Both the position numbers and the translations under genes were made by a program. From Mycobacterium sp. (GTDB lineage: Bacteria; Actinomycetota; Actinomycetes; Mycobacteriales; Mycobacteriaceae), in the NCBI GenBank assembly GCA_003987775.1, contig RXJD01000010.1:62001-126000 (forward strand): 64,000 nt of DNA. The letters are read 5' to 3'. The notes below the pieces were generated by a model, which was not told the DNA's origin, searched no databases, and saw nothing but the letters and a program-made list of their open reading frames with translations. The stretch's first letter is position 1. Each line of letters starts with the position of its first letter. This document shows positions 46,537-56,678 of this stretch, piece by piece.

Positions 46537-47481
46537 ATGCACGCAGTCGCCGTTCTTGCCGAACCGGACGTCATCGCGTTCGACCTGGCCATTGCGATAG
46601 AGACGTTCGGGCGCGCCCGGTTGGCCGACGGCGGACCCGGCTACCGCGTGCGCGTATGCGGTGCGCAACCGGTCGTCGCCGCTGGGCCGATCGGGATCAC
46701 CACCGACTTCGGACTCGACGAGCTCTTGACCGCCGACACCATCATCGTGCCCGGACGCAACGACGTCAGCACTCCCGTCGGCGACGACGTCAGCACCGCG
46801 CTGAAAGCCGCTTATAGCAAGGGAATTCGGATAGCGTCGATCTGCAGTGGGGCCTTCACGCTGGCTGCGGCGGGAATACTGGACGGCAGACGCGCGACTA
46901 CGCACTGGATGGCGGCCGAGTTCTTCGCGGCCGCCCATCCTGCTGTCCGGCTCGACGCCGACGCGCTGTACGTCGACGAAGGCCAGATTCTCACCTCCGC
47001 CGGCGCATCCGCGGGCCTGGACCTCTGCCTGCATATGGTGGCCCGCGACTACGGCTCGGCGGTGGCTGCCGACGCGGCTCGGTTGGCGGTAGCGCCGTTG
47101 CACCGTACCGGCGGCCAGGCGCAGTTCATCGTCCGCAACCGGCGCGAAGCCAATACCGAACTCGACGCGGTGTTGGCCTGGATCGAGAACAACGCGCACC
47201 AGTCCCTGACCCTGGCAGACCTCGCGCGGCACGCGTCCACCAGCGTGCGAACGCTGAACCGCAGCTTCCGGCGCGAGACCGGTCAGACACCCATGCAGTG
47301 GGTCAACGGCGTGCGGATCCGCCACGCCCAGGAGCTTCTCGAGGCGACCGACGACAGTGTCGAAAACATCGCTCGCCGAGTCGGATTCGCTTCGGCCGCG
47401 AATTTTCGCGAGCAGTTCCGCCGCATGTCGGGCGTCGCACCACTGAGCTACCGCAGCACCTTTCGTGAGCGTGCGGGCTGA
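46537..47481 (+). CDS. GlxA-family AraC-type transcriptional regulator
   Basis: The product has 314 residues. The N-terminal half is DJ-1/PfpI-like (VAVLAEPDVIAFDLAIAIETF, with ASICSGAFTLAAAG as the elbow), and the C-terminal half is a double AraC helix-turn-helix (LTLADLARHASTSVRTLNRSF; VENIARRVGFASAANFREQF). The ATG at 46537 gives the expected start. It is divergent from a DJ-1 enzyme gene and probably activates it. Confidence 0.9.
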   Translation: MHAVAVLAEPDVIAFDLAIAIETFGRARLADGGPGYRVRVCGAQPVVAAGPIGITTDFGLDELLTADTIIVPGRNDVSTPVGDDVSTALKAAYSKGIRIASICSGAFTLAAAGILDGRRATTHWMAAEFFAAAHPAVRLDADALYVDEGQILTSAGASAGLDLCLHMVARDYGSAVAADAARLAVAPLHRTGGQAQFIVRNRREANTELDAVLAWIENNAHQSLTLADLARHASTSVRTLNRSFRRETGQTPMQWVNGVRIRHAQELLEATDDSVENIARRVGFASAANFREQFRRMSGVAPLSYRSTFRERAG

Positions 47482-47496
47482 CTGCGCAGCGGGTTT

Positions 47497-49473
47497 CTAG
47501 GCGTAGAACGGGTTGAGGATCGGCGGGATGATCTGGTTGCCGGTCACGCCGGTGAGCCGGACGAAGATCTGAGCGGGAATGTTCAGCGCCTGGTAGACGC
47601 CGGCACCCAGCCACGACACCGGTAGCTGCAGGAACTGCGGCACCGAATCGACGATGCCCTGAATCGGGTCGAACACCAGGTACGGGATGGTGGCTGCGAC
47701 GGTGCGCGCGTCCAGGTTGTAGTTCACGATGGGATCCGGCCAGCCCTGGGCGCCGAAGTCGGCGCTGACCGCACTGAACAGGTTGGCACCGGGATTGACG
47801 TAGGTGCCGTCGAAGACGGGGGACGTGAGAGGCGCACCCTGCATGTACGCCGGCGGGGTGATACCGAACTGATCGAGAATCGTCGGCGTCGTGCTGACGA
47901 TCTGCCACGAGTTGTTGATCAGACCGTTCTGGCTGGGCAGAACCGAACCGGCCTGATCCCAGATGAGGAATGTTGCGGTCTCATACGGTGATTGGAAGCC
48001 GTGCCCGCGGTTGAACTGGTTGGGGTCGATGTGACCGTGGTCGGTGACCATCAGCACATCCCAATTCTCGCCGTTGTTGAGCTGCCAGTCGGCTACTGCG
48101 CCCAGCAACCCGCTGCCGCTGCCCAGCGTGCCGTTGCCGTAGTTGCCCAGGTTGGCGTCCATATTGCGGAGGGCCGCGGCGTACTCGGGGGAGGCCCCGC
48201 CGAAGGCGTGCCCCACTTCGTCAACACCTACAAAGTAGGAGAAGATGAAATTGCCCTTGCTCGGGTTTGCGGCCGTGATGGCGGCCTGGCTCAGGGTGCC
48301 GACCTGGTTGTTCGATGCGAACCAGAGCGGGTCGTTCTCCGAGTGTCCGACAAAGGTGATCTTGTCGGCCGGGAACGCACCGGCGCCCGCGATATCGGTG
48401 ATGACCGGCCAGTTGGCGATCACCGTGGTGTCGATGTTGTTGCCGTAGGCGGCTTCGAGTTGGTTGTACACCGTCGGCCAGTTGTCGTATGTCCACGGCG
48501 TGAAGACGTTGTTGGTGACACCGGCGGTCTCGCTCCACACGCCGGTCTGAATGGTCGTCCACGAGGGGTTCGACACACTGGTGTGCCCGACGATCGTCGA
48601 CGCGGAGGTGACGCCATCCGACATGAAGGCACGGAAGTTCACGTTGAGGGGGTCGGCCAGGACCCTGCTCAGATTCGTGCCGTCGGTGCCGATCAGCAGG
48701 AAATTTCGGTCCGGCGCCAACATCTGCAGGATATTGGCTTCTTCGGGGGTGACCATGTTCAGGTAGGTTCCGGGGCTGCCGGGCGCGCCCGGGTCGCCGA
48801 AGAAGGACAAGGCATATCCGCCGATCCCACCGGTGCCGGCGGGGACGAACACACCGCCGTAGCCCCCGGTGCCACCTGCTCCGCCGTTACCCCACAACAA
48901 CCCACCCGTGCCGCCGGCGCCGCCGGTCCCGGTCCGGAAGCCGCCGGTGCCTCCGACGCCACCGTTACCGATCAGGCCCGCGTTGCCGCCGCGACCACCG
49001 GTCTGGCCTGCCAGCCCAGCAGAGCCACCCGCCCCGCCGTTGCCCCAGAGAATGCCACCGTCCCCACCGGCCTGCCCGGTACCGGGCGTGCCGTCGTACC
49101 CGTTGCCGATCAGCGGACGGCCCAGGAACAAGTTCGTCGGCGCGTTGATCGCGCCCAGCACCCCGTCGACGACCGGCTGCAACGGGCCGGCATTGATCAC
49201 CTCCGCGGCCGCGTACGCCCCGCCGGCCGAGTTCACCGCCAGCACAAATTGCTCGTGGAACGCGGCCACCTGCTTGCTGAGTGCCTGATAGTCCAGGGCG
49301 TGGCCGGAGAACAGCGACGCAATCGCAGCCGACACCTCGTCAGCGGCAGCAGCCAGCACCGTGCTGGTCGGAGCCAGCGCCGAGAGGTTGGCCGCAGTGA
49401 TCGACGAGCCGATGCCCGCGGCTTCAGCCGCCGCCAACGTCAACACATCCGGTGTGGCGAGTAGATACGACAT
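47497..49473 (-). CDS. PE_PGRS protein with C-terminal type I phosphodiesterase-like domain
   Basis: The product has 658 residues. A PE domain (residues 1-95), a linker with GRPLIGNG (near 118-124), a short Gly-rich PGRS stretch (about 130-230), then an alkaline-phosphatase-superfamily domain (about 255-640). The domain keeps a metal-binding [10 protein letters not shown], a nucleophile region [20 protein letters not shown], and TDHGHIDP followed by NRGHG, the expected Asp/His set. PE domains direct export through ESX-5. The ATG at 49473 is preceded by GGAGG. It lies downstream of and convergent with the GlxA gene, inserted in the era-amiA2 region. Confidence 0.9.
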   Translation of the reverse strand: MSYLLATPDVLTLAAAEAAGIGSSITAANLSALAPTSTVLAAAADEVSAAIASLFSGHALDYQALSKQVAAFHEQFVLAVNSAGGAYAAAEVINAGPLQPVVDGVLGAINAPTNLFLGRPLIGNGYDGTPGTGQAGGDGGILWGNGGAGGSAGLAGQTGGRGGNAGLIGNGGVGGTGGFRTGTGGAGGTGGLLWGNGGAGGTGGYGGVFVPAGTGGIGGYALSFFGDPGAPGSPGTYLNMVTPEEANILQMLAPDRNFLLIGTDGTNLSRVLADPLNVNFRAFMSDGVTSASTIVGHTSVSNPSWTTIQTGVWSETAGVTNNVFTPWTYDNWPTVYNQLEAAYGNNIDTTVIANWPVITDIAGAGAFPADKITFVGHSENDPLWFASNNQVGTLSQAAITAANPSKGNFIFSYFVGVDEVGHAFGGASPEYAAALRNMDANLGNYGNGTLGSGSGLLGAVADWQLNNGENWDVLMVTDHGHIDPNQFNRGHGFQSPYETATFLIWDQAGSVLPSQNGLINNSWQIVSTTPTILDQFGITPPAYMQGAPLTSPVFDGTYVNPGANLFSAVSADFGAQGWPDPIVNYNLDARTVAATIPYLVFDPIQGIVDSVPQFLQLPVSWLGAGVYQALNIPAQIFVRLTGVTGNQIIPPILNPFYA

Positions 49474-49680
49474 CGTTGTCCTCCAACCCGTTGATTGAAC
49501 GGCCACCGGAACATTGGGGCGCAGCCCATAATTACACGCTGCCAATACTTTGGACGCGAAGAAACAAAAGATTTGTGTAGAACCTGAAACGGTGCGGCTG
49601 CTGACCGCCGGTCGAACCGGCTCAACTGCGCGCACCTACCCCGCGGGGCAGACGCCAAAACCGTTGCGGTATAGGGGGAT

Positions 49681-51180
49681 TCAGCCCCGCGGCTCCGGCA
49701 CGCTGTGCAGTGGAGGGGTGCTGTTGCCGGTGTTCCACCAGACCTTGGGTTGTTTGGATGCCCAGCCGCTGAGCGCCTCGAGTTCGGCGGCCAGTGAGAT
49801 CAGCATGCCTTCGCTGTTGGCCGGGCCCATCAGCTGCACACCGATGGGCAGTCCGTCTGAGGTGAACCCCGCCGGCACGTTGATCGACGGCCAGCCCAGC
49901 ACGTTCCACGGCCAGGCGTACGGGCAGGCGGCGATGACGGCGCGGTCGGTGGCGATGCCACTCAACCGGTCGAAGGCCCGCGCCAGCGGAGGTGGCTGCG
50001 CGGTGGTTGGTGCGAGCACCACGTCGACGATGTTGAAGATCGACCCGACCCGGCGCTGATCGGCGGCCTCGTGGCGCCGCGCGGTGCGCAATGTCGCCTG
50101 CGACAGCATGTGCCCGGTGCGCATGTTGGACAGCGTGCGGGGGTCCCAGTTGACGTTCTCGCCGAGCCGTTCGCCCCAGCCCCACAGGCCGGCCATCGAT
50201 CGGGCCAGAAAATCCCACGACAGCCGCACGCCGTAGTCCGGGTTGCCTTTCACCACGGTGTGGCCGAGCAATTCGAGTTGCTCGCCCACCTTCTGAATGG
50301 CGGCCAGGATCTCCGGATGCAACTTGGCCCGGAAGAAGGTGTACGGAATGCCGGTCGACAGCGCGATCCTCAGCGGGCCGGGTGCGATGCCGACGTAGTC
50401 GGACGCCGTGAGTGGGGGAGGTTTGTGCAGATCGCCCTCGACGTTGCCGGATGCCGCGTCCAGCACCAGTGCCGCGTCGGCGACGGTACGGGCCAGGACG
50501 CCGTTGACGGTGATGCCGTTGAAGGACTCCGGCTCCGGCCAGGTGGAGATGCGGCCACGCTGCGGCTTGATGCCCACCAGATGCGTCCATGCGGCCGGGA
50601 TGCGGACGCTGCCGGCGCCGTCGGAGCCGATTGCCGCGGTCACCAGGCCCGCGGCCACCGCGGCTGCGCTACCACCCGACGAACCGCCCGGGGTGTGCCG
50701 GCGCGACCAGGGGTTGCGGGTGTGCCCGAAACCCGGCCCGCTGGTGAACGGCCACTGACCCAGTTCGCAGGTGTTGGTCTTGCCGACGATCACCGCGCCG
50801 GCCGCTCTGAGGCGACGCACCACCTCGCTGTCCTGGGCGGCAGGCGGGACGTACCCGTCGGTGCCGTACGCCGTTGGGACACCGGCGACGTCCACGTCGT
50901 CCTTCACCGCGATCGGAATGCCCAGCAGCGGTGCCGTGTCGCCGGCGGCGCGGCGCCGGTCGGCCGCCGCCGCATCGGCCAGCGCCGACTCGGTGAGCAC
51001 CACCCGGAACGCGTTCAATGTGGACTGGCTCACATCGATGGCGTGCAGGGAGCGGCGGACCAGTTCGGCGGCCGTCACTTTCCTGGTCGCCAGCTGGTAG
51101 AGCAGGTCGGTTAACGTGGGCAAGCGCCGGTTGCCGGAGCCGGAATCGACCCCAGAAACGGACCCAGAAGCGCCAACCAC
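49681..51180 (-). CDS. amiA2: Amidase, AmiA2-like
   Basis: The product has 499 residues of the amidase signature family. It has the catalytic Lys in AVKDDVD, the Gly/Ser-rich GGSSGGSAAA, and the Ser nucleophile region IGSDGAGSVRIPA. It hydrolyses an unknown amide. GTG at 51180 (VVGASGSV) matches the AmiA2 (Rv2363) N-terminus as I recall it; the longer frame would run through the divergent recO start. The gene is divergent from recO, as in M. tuberculosis. Confidence 0.9.
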   Translation of the reverse strand: MVGASGSVSGVDSGSGNRRLPTLTDLLYQLATRKVTAAELVRRSLHAIDVSQSTLNAFRVVLTESALADAAAADRRRAAGDTAPLLGIPIAVKDDVDVAGVPTAYGTDGYVPPAAQDSEVVRRLRAAGAVIVGKTNTCELGQWPFTSGPGFGHTRNPWSRRHTPGGSSGGSAAAVAAGLVTAAIGSDGAGSVRIPAAWTHLVGIKPQRGRISTWPEPESFNGITVNGVLARTVADAALVLDAASGNVEGDLHKPPPLTASDYVGIAPGPLRIALSTGIPYTFFRAKLHPEILAAIQKVGEQLELLGHTVVKGNPDYGVRLSWDFLARSMAGLWGWGERLGENVNWDPRTLSNMRTGHMLSQATLRTARRHEAADQRRVGSIFNIVDVVLAPTTAQPPPLARAFDRLSGIATDRAVIAACPYAWPWNVLGWPSINVPAGFTSDGLPIGVQLMGPANSEGMLISLAAELEALSGWASKQPKVWWNTGNSTPPLHSVPEPRG

Positions 51181-51241
51181 GGGGTACGAGACTATCGGCG
51201 CGGATCCCCGCGATGTCGCGGCGGGGTGCAAAACTGTTGTG

Positions 51242-52039
51242 ATGCGGCTGTATCGAGACCGGGCTGTTGTGCTGCGGCAGCACAAGCTCGGTGAAGCCGA
51301 CCGGATCGTCACCCTGTTGACCCGTGATCACGGTCTGGTCCGTGCGGTGGCCAAGGGTGTGCGGCGCACCCGCAGCAAATTCGGCGCGCGGTTGGAGCCG
51401 TTCGCGCACATCGACGCGCAGCTGCACCCGGGCCGCAACCTCGACATCGTCACCCAGGTCGTCTCGATCGATGCCTTCGCCACCGACATCGTCAACGACT
51501 ACGGCCGCTACACCTGCGGGTGCGCGATGCTGGAAACCGCCGAACGGCTGGCCGGAGAGGAGCGGGCGCCCGCGCCGGCGCTGCACCGGCTCACGGTGAG
51601 TGCGCTGCGGGCGGTCGCAGACGGGCGCCGCCCCCGTGAGCTGTTGCTGGATGCCTATCTACTGCGGGCCATGGGGACCGCCGGATGGGCGCCGGCCCTG
51701 ACCGAGTGCGCCCGCTGCGCCACCCCGGGCCCGCATCGCGCGTTCCACATCGCCGCCGGCGGCAGCGTCTGCGCACACTGTCGTCCGGCCGGAGCCACCA
51801 CGCCGCCGCTGGGTGTGCTGGATCTGATGTCGGCATTGCACGACGGCGATTGGGAAGCCGCCGAGCAGTCACCGCCGTCGCACCGTAGCTATGTCAGCGG
51901 GCTGGTGACCGCACATCTGCAATGGCATCTGGAGCGGCAACTCAAAACGCTGCCGCTGGTGGAGCGGGTCTACCGGGTGGATCACACGGTTGCCGAACGC
52001 CGCGCCGGGTTGATCGGGCAGGATGCCGAGTGTGGCTAA
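51242..52039 (+). CDS. recO: DNA repair protein RecO
   Basis: The product has 265 residues. It has an N-terminal OB fold ([20 protein letters not shown]) and a zinc-binding loop ([11 protein letters not shown], then CAHC). RecO helps load RecA in recombinational repair. The ATG at 51242 gives the conserved start. Its end overlaps uppS by 8 bp. Confidence 0.94.
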   Translation: MRLYRDRAVVLRQHKLGEADRIVTLLTRDHGLVRAVAKGVRRTRSKFGARLEPFAHIDAQLHPGRNLDIVTQVVSIDAFATDIVNDYGRYTCGCAMLETAERLAGEERAPAPALHRLTVSALRAVADGRRPRELLLDAYLLRAMGTAGWAPALTECARCATPGPHRAFHIAAGGSVCAHCRPAGATTPPLGVLDLMSALHDGDWEAAEQSPPSHRSYVSGLVTAHLQWHLERQLKTLPLVERVYRVDHTVAERRAGLIGQDAECG

Positions 52040-52922
52040 GAAGGCCGAACGACGGAATCCCACCGACTTCCCGCAACTTCCCCCCGCCCCACCGGACTAT
52101 CCGACCTTCCCCGATACCTCGACGTGGCCGGTCGTTTTCCCCGAACTGCCGCCGTCGCCGGGCGGGGGACCGCGCCGGCCTCCGCAGCACACCTCCAAAG
52201 CCGTCGCACCCCGCATTCCCGCCGCCCAGTTGCCCAACCATGTCGCGATCGTGATGGACGGCAACGGGCGCTGGGCCACCCAGCGCGGGCTGCGCCGCAC
52301 CGAGGGGCACAAGATGGGCGAAGCGGTCGTCATCGACATCGCTTGTGGCGCAGTCGAAATCGGCATCAAATGGCTTAGTCTTTACGCGTTCTCCACGGAG
52401 AATTGGAAGCGGTCGCCCGAAGAGGTCAAGTTTCTCATGGGCTTCAACCGTGACGTGGTGCGACGGCGGCGGGACATCCTGAACGAGATGGGCGTGAAGA
52501 TCCGCTGGGTCGGCTCCGCACCACGGTTATGGCGCAGCGTCATCAACGAACTCGCCGTCGCGGAGGAAGTGACCAAGAACAACGACGTCATCACCATCAA
52601 TTACTGCGTCAACTACGGGGGCCGCACGGAGATCGCGGAGGCCGCCCGAAGAATCGCGGCCGAAGCCGCGGCCGGTCGGCTCAACCCGGATCGTGTCAAC
52701 GAGTCGACGATCTCCCGTCACATGCAGCGACCCGACATCCCCGATGTGGACCTCTTTCTGAGGACGTCGGGTGAGCACCGGTCCAGCAATTTCATGCTGT
52801 GGCAGGCGGCCTACGCCGAGTACGTCTTTCAGGACAAACTGTGGCCGGATTACGACCGCCGCGACCTGTGGGCGGCCTGCGAGGAGTACGCGTCCCGGAA
52901 CCGCCGCTTCGGGAGTGCCTGA
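52032..52922 (+). CDS. uppS: Polyprenyl diphosphate synthase (cis-prenyltransferase)
   Basis: The product has 296 residues from GTG 52032, or 299 from ATG 52023. It shows the cis-prenyltransferase motifs [23 protein letters not shown] and [15 protein letters not shown]. It makes the long-chain polyprenyl diphosphate that carries cell-wall precursors (decaprenyl in mycobacteria; Rv2361c). AGGA at 52019-52022 favours the GTG. Its stop overlaps the next start by one base (TGATG). Confidence 0.94.
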   Translation: MAKKAERRNPTDFPQLPPAPPDYPTFPDTSTWPVVFPELPPSPGGGPRRPPQHTSKAVAPRIPAAQLPNHVAIVMDGNGRWATQRGLRRTEGHKMGEAVVIDIACGAVEIGIKWLSLYAFSTENWKRSPEEVKFLMGFNRDVVRRRRDILNEMGVKIRWVGSAPRLWRSVINELAVAEEVTKNNDVITINYCVNYGGRTEIAEAARRIAAEAAAGRLNPDRVNESTISRHMQRPDIPDVDLFLRTSGEHRSSNFMLWQAAYAEYVFQDKLWPDYDRRDLWAACEEYASRNRRFGSA

Positions 52923-53332
52923 TGGCCGCGCTGCCGGATCGGCTGGCGTCGATACTCGGGGAAATACTGTCCGTAGAGGTCGAGTCCGACGGTGCGCTCA
53001 CCGTCCGCCACAACGGCACCTTCGCGTCGCTGCGGGTGGTGCGCATCGCCGACGACCTCGACCTGATGTCGCTGACACAGGTGCTGGCTTGGGATTTGCC
53101 GTTGACCAAGAAGATCCGCGACCAGGTGGCCAGGGAAGCGCGAGAGGTGAACTTCGGCGCGCTGACTCTTCTGGAGAAAGCTCCCGAGAAGGGAACCCGT
53201 GGCGCGAAAACCGGTGACGTGATGCTGCGCTACAACTTCCCCGGCGCCGGCCTCACCGACGACGCGCTTCGCACCCTGATTCTGTTGGTGCTCGACACCG
53301 GCGCCCGGATACGCGGCGAACTCACCGCCTGA
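52922..53332 (+). CDS. Conserved hypothetical protein, Rv2360c-like
   Basis: The product has 136 residues, an alpha/beta protein with no signal peptide, including LPDRLASILGEIL, DDLDLMSLTQVLAWDLP and ALRTLILLVLDTGARI. The pattern resembles the YbjN/type-III-chaperone-like fold. It sits in the place of Rv2360c, coupled to uppS. Function unknown. Confidence 0.8.
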   Translation: MAALPDRLASILGEILSVEVESDGALTVRHNGTFASLRVVRIADDLDLMSLTQVLAWDLPLTKKIRDQVAREAREVNFGALTLLEKAPEKGTRGAKTGDVMLRYNFPGAGLTDDALRTLILLVLDTGARIRGELTA

Positions 53333-53350
53333 CCGTCGGCGCGGAAAGGG

Positions 53351-53749
53351 TCAGCGGCAGTCTGAACAGGTGCCGAAGATCTCGATGGTGTGACTCACAT
53401 CGGAGTATCCGTATTTCGCGGCCACCTCGGCCGCCCACGACTCGACCTCGTGGTCGCCCACTTCGATGGTGGAACCGCAGCTGCGGCACACCAGATGGTG
53501 GTGATGATGCTCGGAGCACCGGCGGTACACCGACTCTCCGGTGTCGGTGCGCAGCGTGTCGACCATTCCGGCCGCGGCCATCGACTGCAGCGTGCGGTAG
53601 ACGGTGGTCAGGCCGATGTTCTCACCGCGACGACGCAACTCGTCGTGCAGCTCCTGCGCCGAACGGAACTCGTCGAGTGTTTCCAGCAGCGTGGAGATGG
53701 CCGCTCGCTGGCGGGTGGAACGGACGGTGGTTCCTTCACTGGACGTCAC
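53351..53749 (-). CDS. furB: Zinc uptake regulator Zur/FurB
   Basis: The product has 132 residues: a Fur winged helix (TRQRAAISTLL, then TTVYRTLQSMAAAGMV), a His-rich metal site (SEHHHHHLVC) and two Cys pairs (CRSC, CSDC) for structural zinc. It represses zinc-uptake genes when zinc is bound. GTG at 53749 overlaps the smtB stop (GTGA); SmtB and FurB respond to zinc in opposite ways and are co-transcribed in mycobacteria. Confidence 0.95.
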   Translation of the reverse strand: MTSSEGTTVRSTRQRAAISTLLETLDEFRSAQELHDELRRRGENIGLTTVYRTLQSMAAAGMVDTLRTDTGESVYRRCSEHHHHHLVCRSCGSTIEVGDHEVESWAAEVAAKYGYSDVSHTIEIFGTCSDCR

Positions 53750-54144
53750 GGTGCGTCCTCACCGGCGTGGGCCACCGCGTCGACCACGATATGGGCGAGG
53801 TGGTGGTCAGCCAGCCGGTACATCACTTCACGGCCGGACCGCTCCCCGGAGACCACCCCGGCAGCCTTGAGGATCTTCAGATGCTGACTCACCAGTGGCT
53901 GCGGGACACCCAGCGCGTCGACCAGTTCGTGCACACAGCGCTGGGATTCGCGCAGCTGCAACACGATCGCGATCCGCACCGGCGCGGCCAGCGCGCGCAG
54001 CAACTCACCGGCGGCGTCCAGGATCTCCCGCGGGGGCGGAGTCGGGTAGGCCGGATGCGAGGCGACACCGTCAGCGCTGTGCTCGTGATGACCGGCCAGT
54101 TCGTCATCGGCGGCAGGGGCGGAACTCGTTCCGGGCGACGTCAC
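53746..54144 (-). CDS. smtB: ArsR/SmtB-family zinc sensor repressor
   Basis: The product has 132 residues. A His-rich N-terminus (GHHEHSADGVASH) precedes an ArsR helix-turn-helix (RCVHELVDALGVPQPLVSQHL, then GEVMYRLADHHLAHIV). It represses the smtB-furB operon until zinc releases it. The start is GTG 54144. A near-palindrome lies about 90 bp upstream. Confidence 0.93.
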   Translation of the reverse strand: MTSPGTSSAPAADDELAGHHEHSADGVASHPAYPTPPPREILDAAGELLRALAAPVRIAIVLQLRESQRCVHELVDALGVPQPLVSQHLKILKAAGVVSGERSGREVMYRLADHHLAHIVVDAVAHAGEDAP

Positions 54145-54235
54145 CGTGTCGAGTCACCACCTTTGGAGGTTCGGGGCATTGGGGCCGCTTCGTCGGAGTC
54201 GGTCAAAACCCAGCCCGCGGCTGCCCTCCACTGTC

Positions 54236-54255
54236 ACATGCATGATGATGCATGT
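54236..54255. promoter_or_regulatory. Palindrome upstream of smtB and glyS, candidate SmtB operator
   Basis: ACATGCATGATGATGCATGT is an inverted repeat: two perfect 8-bp arms around GATG. It lies 91 bp before the smtB GTG and 98 bp before the glyS GTG. Size and place fit an ArsR/SmtB-type operator; it is not AT-rich enough to be a typical Zur box. Confidence 0.6.
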
Positions 54256-54353
54256 CAAAGACCGGACGCCGATCGCTACCATGACGGGTGATTTGCGGGC
54301 ACCGGTCGTGGTGCACGTCTATGCCGAGTCCTCCGAAGGGAGCGCACACCCTC

Positions 54354-55736
54354 GTGGCGTCCGTCATCGAAACCGTAGTCAACCTGGCCAAGCGGCGCGG
54401 CTTCGTCTTCCCCTCGGGTGAGATCTACGGGGGCACCAAGTCGGCCTGGGATTACGGGCCGCTGGGCGTGGAGCTCAAGGAGAACATCAAGAAGCAGTGG
54501 TGGCGCTCGGTCGTCACCGGTCGCGACGACGTCGTCGGGCTCGATTCCTCGATCATCCTGCCGCGCGAGGTGTGGGTGGCATCCGGTCACGTCGAGGTGT
54601 TCAACGACCCGCTGGTCGAATGCCTGAACTGCCACAAGCGGCATCGCCAGGACCACATGCAAGAGGCGTATGCCGCCAAAAAGGGCGGTGATCCCGATTC
54701 GGTGCCGATGTCGGAGATCGTCTGCCCGGACTGCGGGACCAAGGGGCAGTGGACCGAGCCCCGCGAATTCAACATGATGCTCAAGACCTACCTGGGGCCG
54801 ATCGAGACCGAGGAAGGGCTGCACTACCTGCGCCCGGAAACCGCGCAGGGCATCTTCGTCAATTTCGCCAATGTCATGACGACCGCGCGCAAGAAACCGC
54901 CGTTCGGGATCGGGCAGATCGGCAAGAGCTTCCGCAACGAGATCACCCCGGGCAACTTCATTTTCCGGACCCGCGAGTTCGAGCAGATGGAGATGGAGTT
55001 CTTCGTCGAGCCGTCCACTGCCAAGGAGTGGCACCAGTACTGGATCGACACCCGCCGTCAGTGGTACGTCGATCTGGGCATCGATCCGGAGAACCTGCGA
55101 CTCTACGAGCACCCCAAAGAGAAGCTGTCGCACTACTCCGACCGCACCGTCGACATCGAGTACAAATTCGGTTTCCAGGGCAACCCGTGGGGCGAGCTGG
55201 AGGGCGTCGCAAACCGTACGGACTTCGACTTGTCAACGCACAGCAAGCATTCCGGCACCGAACTGTCGTTCTTCGACCAGGCCACCGACACCCGCTACAC
55301 GCCGTACGTCATCGAACCCGCAGCCGGCCTGACCCGCTCTTTCATGGCGTTCCTGATCGACGCGTACACCGAGGACGAGGCGCCCAACGCCAAGGGTGGG
55401 GTGGACAAGCGTGCAGTGCTGCGACTGGACCCACGGTTGGCGCCGGTCAAGGCGGCGGTGTTGCCGCTGTCCCGGCATGCCGACCTGAGCCCGAAGGCCC
55501 GCGACCTGGCCGCCGAGTTGCGCAAATCCTGGAACATCGACTTCGACGACGCCGGAGCGATCGGCCGGCGCTACCGCCGCCAGGATGAGATCGGTACCCC
55601 CTACTGCGTGACCTTGGATTTCGACTCGCTTGAAGACAACGCGGTCACGGTGCGAGAGCGCGACGCGATGACGCAGGAGCGCGTGACGATCGACAACGTG
55701 GCCGACTACCTGGCTGTGCGACTCAAGGGCAGCTAG
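54354..55736 (+). CDS. glyS: Glycyl-tRNA synthetase
   Basis: The product has 460 residues. It is a class II synthetase of the alpha-2 type, with [14 protein letters not shown], the motif 2 region [20 protein letters not shown], and [12 protein letters not shown] near motif 3. GTG at 54354 ([16 protein letters not shown]) matches the known start; GAAGGGAG lies upstream. An insertion-like segment keeps two Cys pairs (CLNC and CPDC), which could bind zinc. The order smtB, furB, glyS is conserved in M. tuberculosis. Confidence 0.95.
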   Translation: MASVIETVVNLAKRRGFVFPSGEIYGGTKSAWDYGPLGVELKENIKKQWWRSVVTGRDDVVGLDSSIILPREVWVASGHVEVFNDPLVECLNCHKRHRQDHMQEAYAAKKGGDPDSVPMSEIVCPDCGTKGQWTEPREFNMMLKTYLGPIETEEGLHYLRPETAQGIFVNFANVMTTARKKPPFGIGQIGKSFRNEITPGNFIFRTREFEQMEMEFFVEPSTAKEWHQYWIDTRRQWYVDLGIDPENLRLYEHPKEKLSHYSDRTVDIEYKFGFQGNPWGELEGVANRTDFDLSTHSKHSGTELSFFDQATDTRYTPYVIEPAAGLTRSFMAFLIDAYTEDEAPNAKGGVDKRAVLRLDPRLAPVKAAVLPLSRHADLSPKARDLAAELRKSWNIDFDDAGAIGRRYRRQDEIGTPYCVTLDFDSLEDNAVTVRERDAMTQERVTIDNVADYLAVRLKGS

Positions 55737-56678
55737 CGCAGTCCTCCCGCATCGTTCTCGTGAGCGCCTGAAGCCGCGGTGGGAAATTGCGGGTCAGTGA
55801 AATCACGTTCGCGCGTGAATTCTTCCGTGTTCGCGCCCGGAGTCAATTCTTCGTGAATGTATTGCGGCGCGGGGCGGTGTCCTTTCGGAGAGCCGGCCGC
55901 GGCCGCGCCAATCGGAGCGGGTGCGGCGCCATTTCTCGCGTCGGATCAATCGATTCCTGCTGAAGCGGCCCGGAGCCGCGTCAACACCGGCTCCTCTAAT
56001 GCCGAAGTCGCCCGCACCGGCAGGTGCACCACCGCTTGCGCAGCGCGGGAATCTATTGAAGGCAGACGCCGGGCCGGGCGCAGGCCGGGATCGCACGGCA
56101 TCGCGCTGCGAGTCCGGCCGCGGTGCTGACGACCGCGCGGCCAGCGGCAATTCCGGTTGGCAGGGTGCGGGATTCGGTCACTGGTGCTGCGTCGGCACGA
56201 ACGTCACCATCGCGATCGGCGGCGACCCGACATCCCCGACCCCGGGCGGGGTCACCCGGGCATCCACGCCTCGGCAAAGCAGCGCGAAGGACCTTCTCGT
56301 GACGGGCGACGCGAGCTCAGGACTTCCCGTGTTCGGAACGACGAGTTCGGCTGCGCGCATTCCTGGTAACGGTCTGTCGATGAATTCGGGAATATGCTCC
56401 GGGAAGCGCAGATGACGGATTCTGGAATGGCATTTCAGAGTTTATCGGCAGGTCCCCGTGCACCCGCATTCCGCGGTGCCGGTGTCGAATTGGTGGACAC
56501 CCGGCTGGACAGATGTCCGGAGAGGCGCAGGTCAGCACGGCCCTAACAAATTTTTCGACGTGATTTTGGCGAAACTACAGACTTTTACTGTGATCTGGCT
56601 TACGATCCGCCCAGGGGCTGGTTCGTGTTGCGAGCCGCCCGTGACTGGTCGGATCGGTTCGCTGGGGTTGGGGTTGCG
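55737..56678. other. Long intergenic region before the first PPE gene
   Basis: About 940 bp between glyS and the PPE gene. I found no convincing coding frame: short frames here have unnatural composition. No tRNA and no intact PE gene are visible, although a PE gene usually precedes PPE. The last 120 bp hold the promoter-like element shared with the second PPE gene. Confidence 0.5.
56565..56606 (+). promoter_or_regulatory. Shared promoter-like element upstream of the first PPE gene
   Basis: TTTGGCGAAA (56565-56574), CAGACT (56578-56583), then 17 bp and TACGAT (56601-56606). The same three blocks occur with identical spacing upstream of the second PPE gene (58332-58373). TACGAT fits a mycobacterial -10 (TANNNT), with CAGACT as a weak -35 at 17 bp. 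Confidence 0.55.

Noticed and set aside
55803..56150. Short frames in the glyS-PPE gap
   Set aside because: Arg/Pro-rich composition, no ribosome-binding site and no similarity to any family I know.
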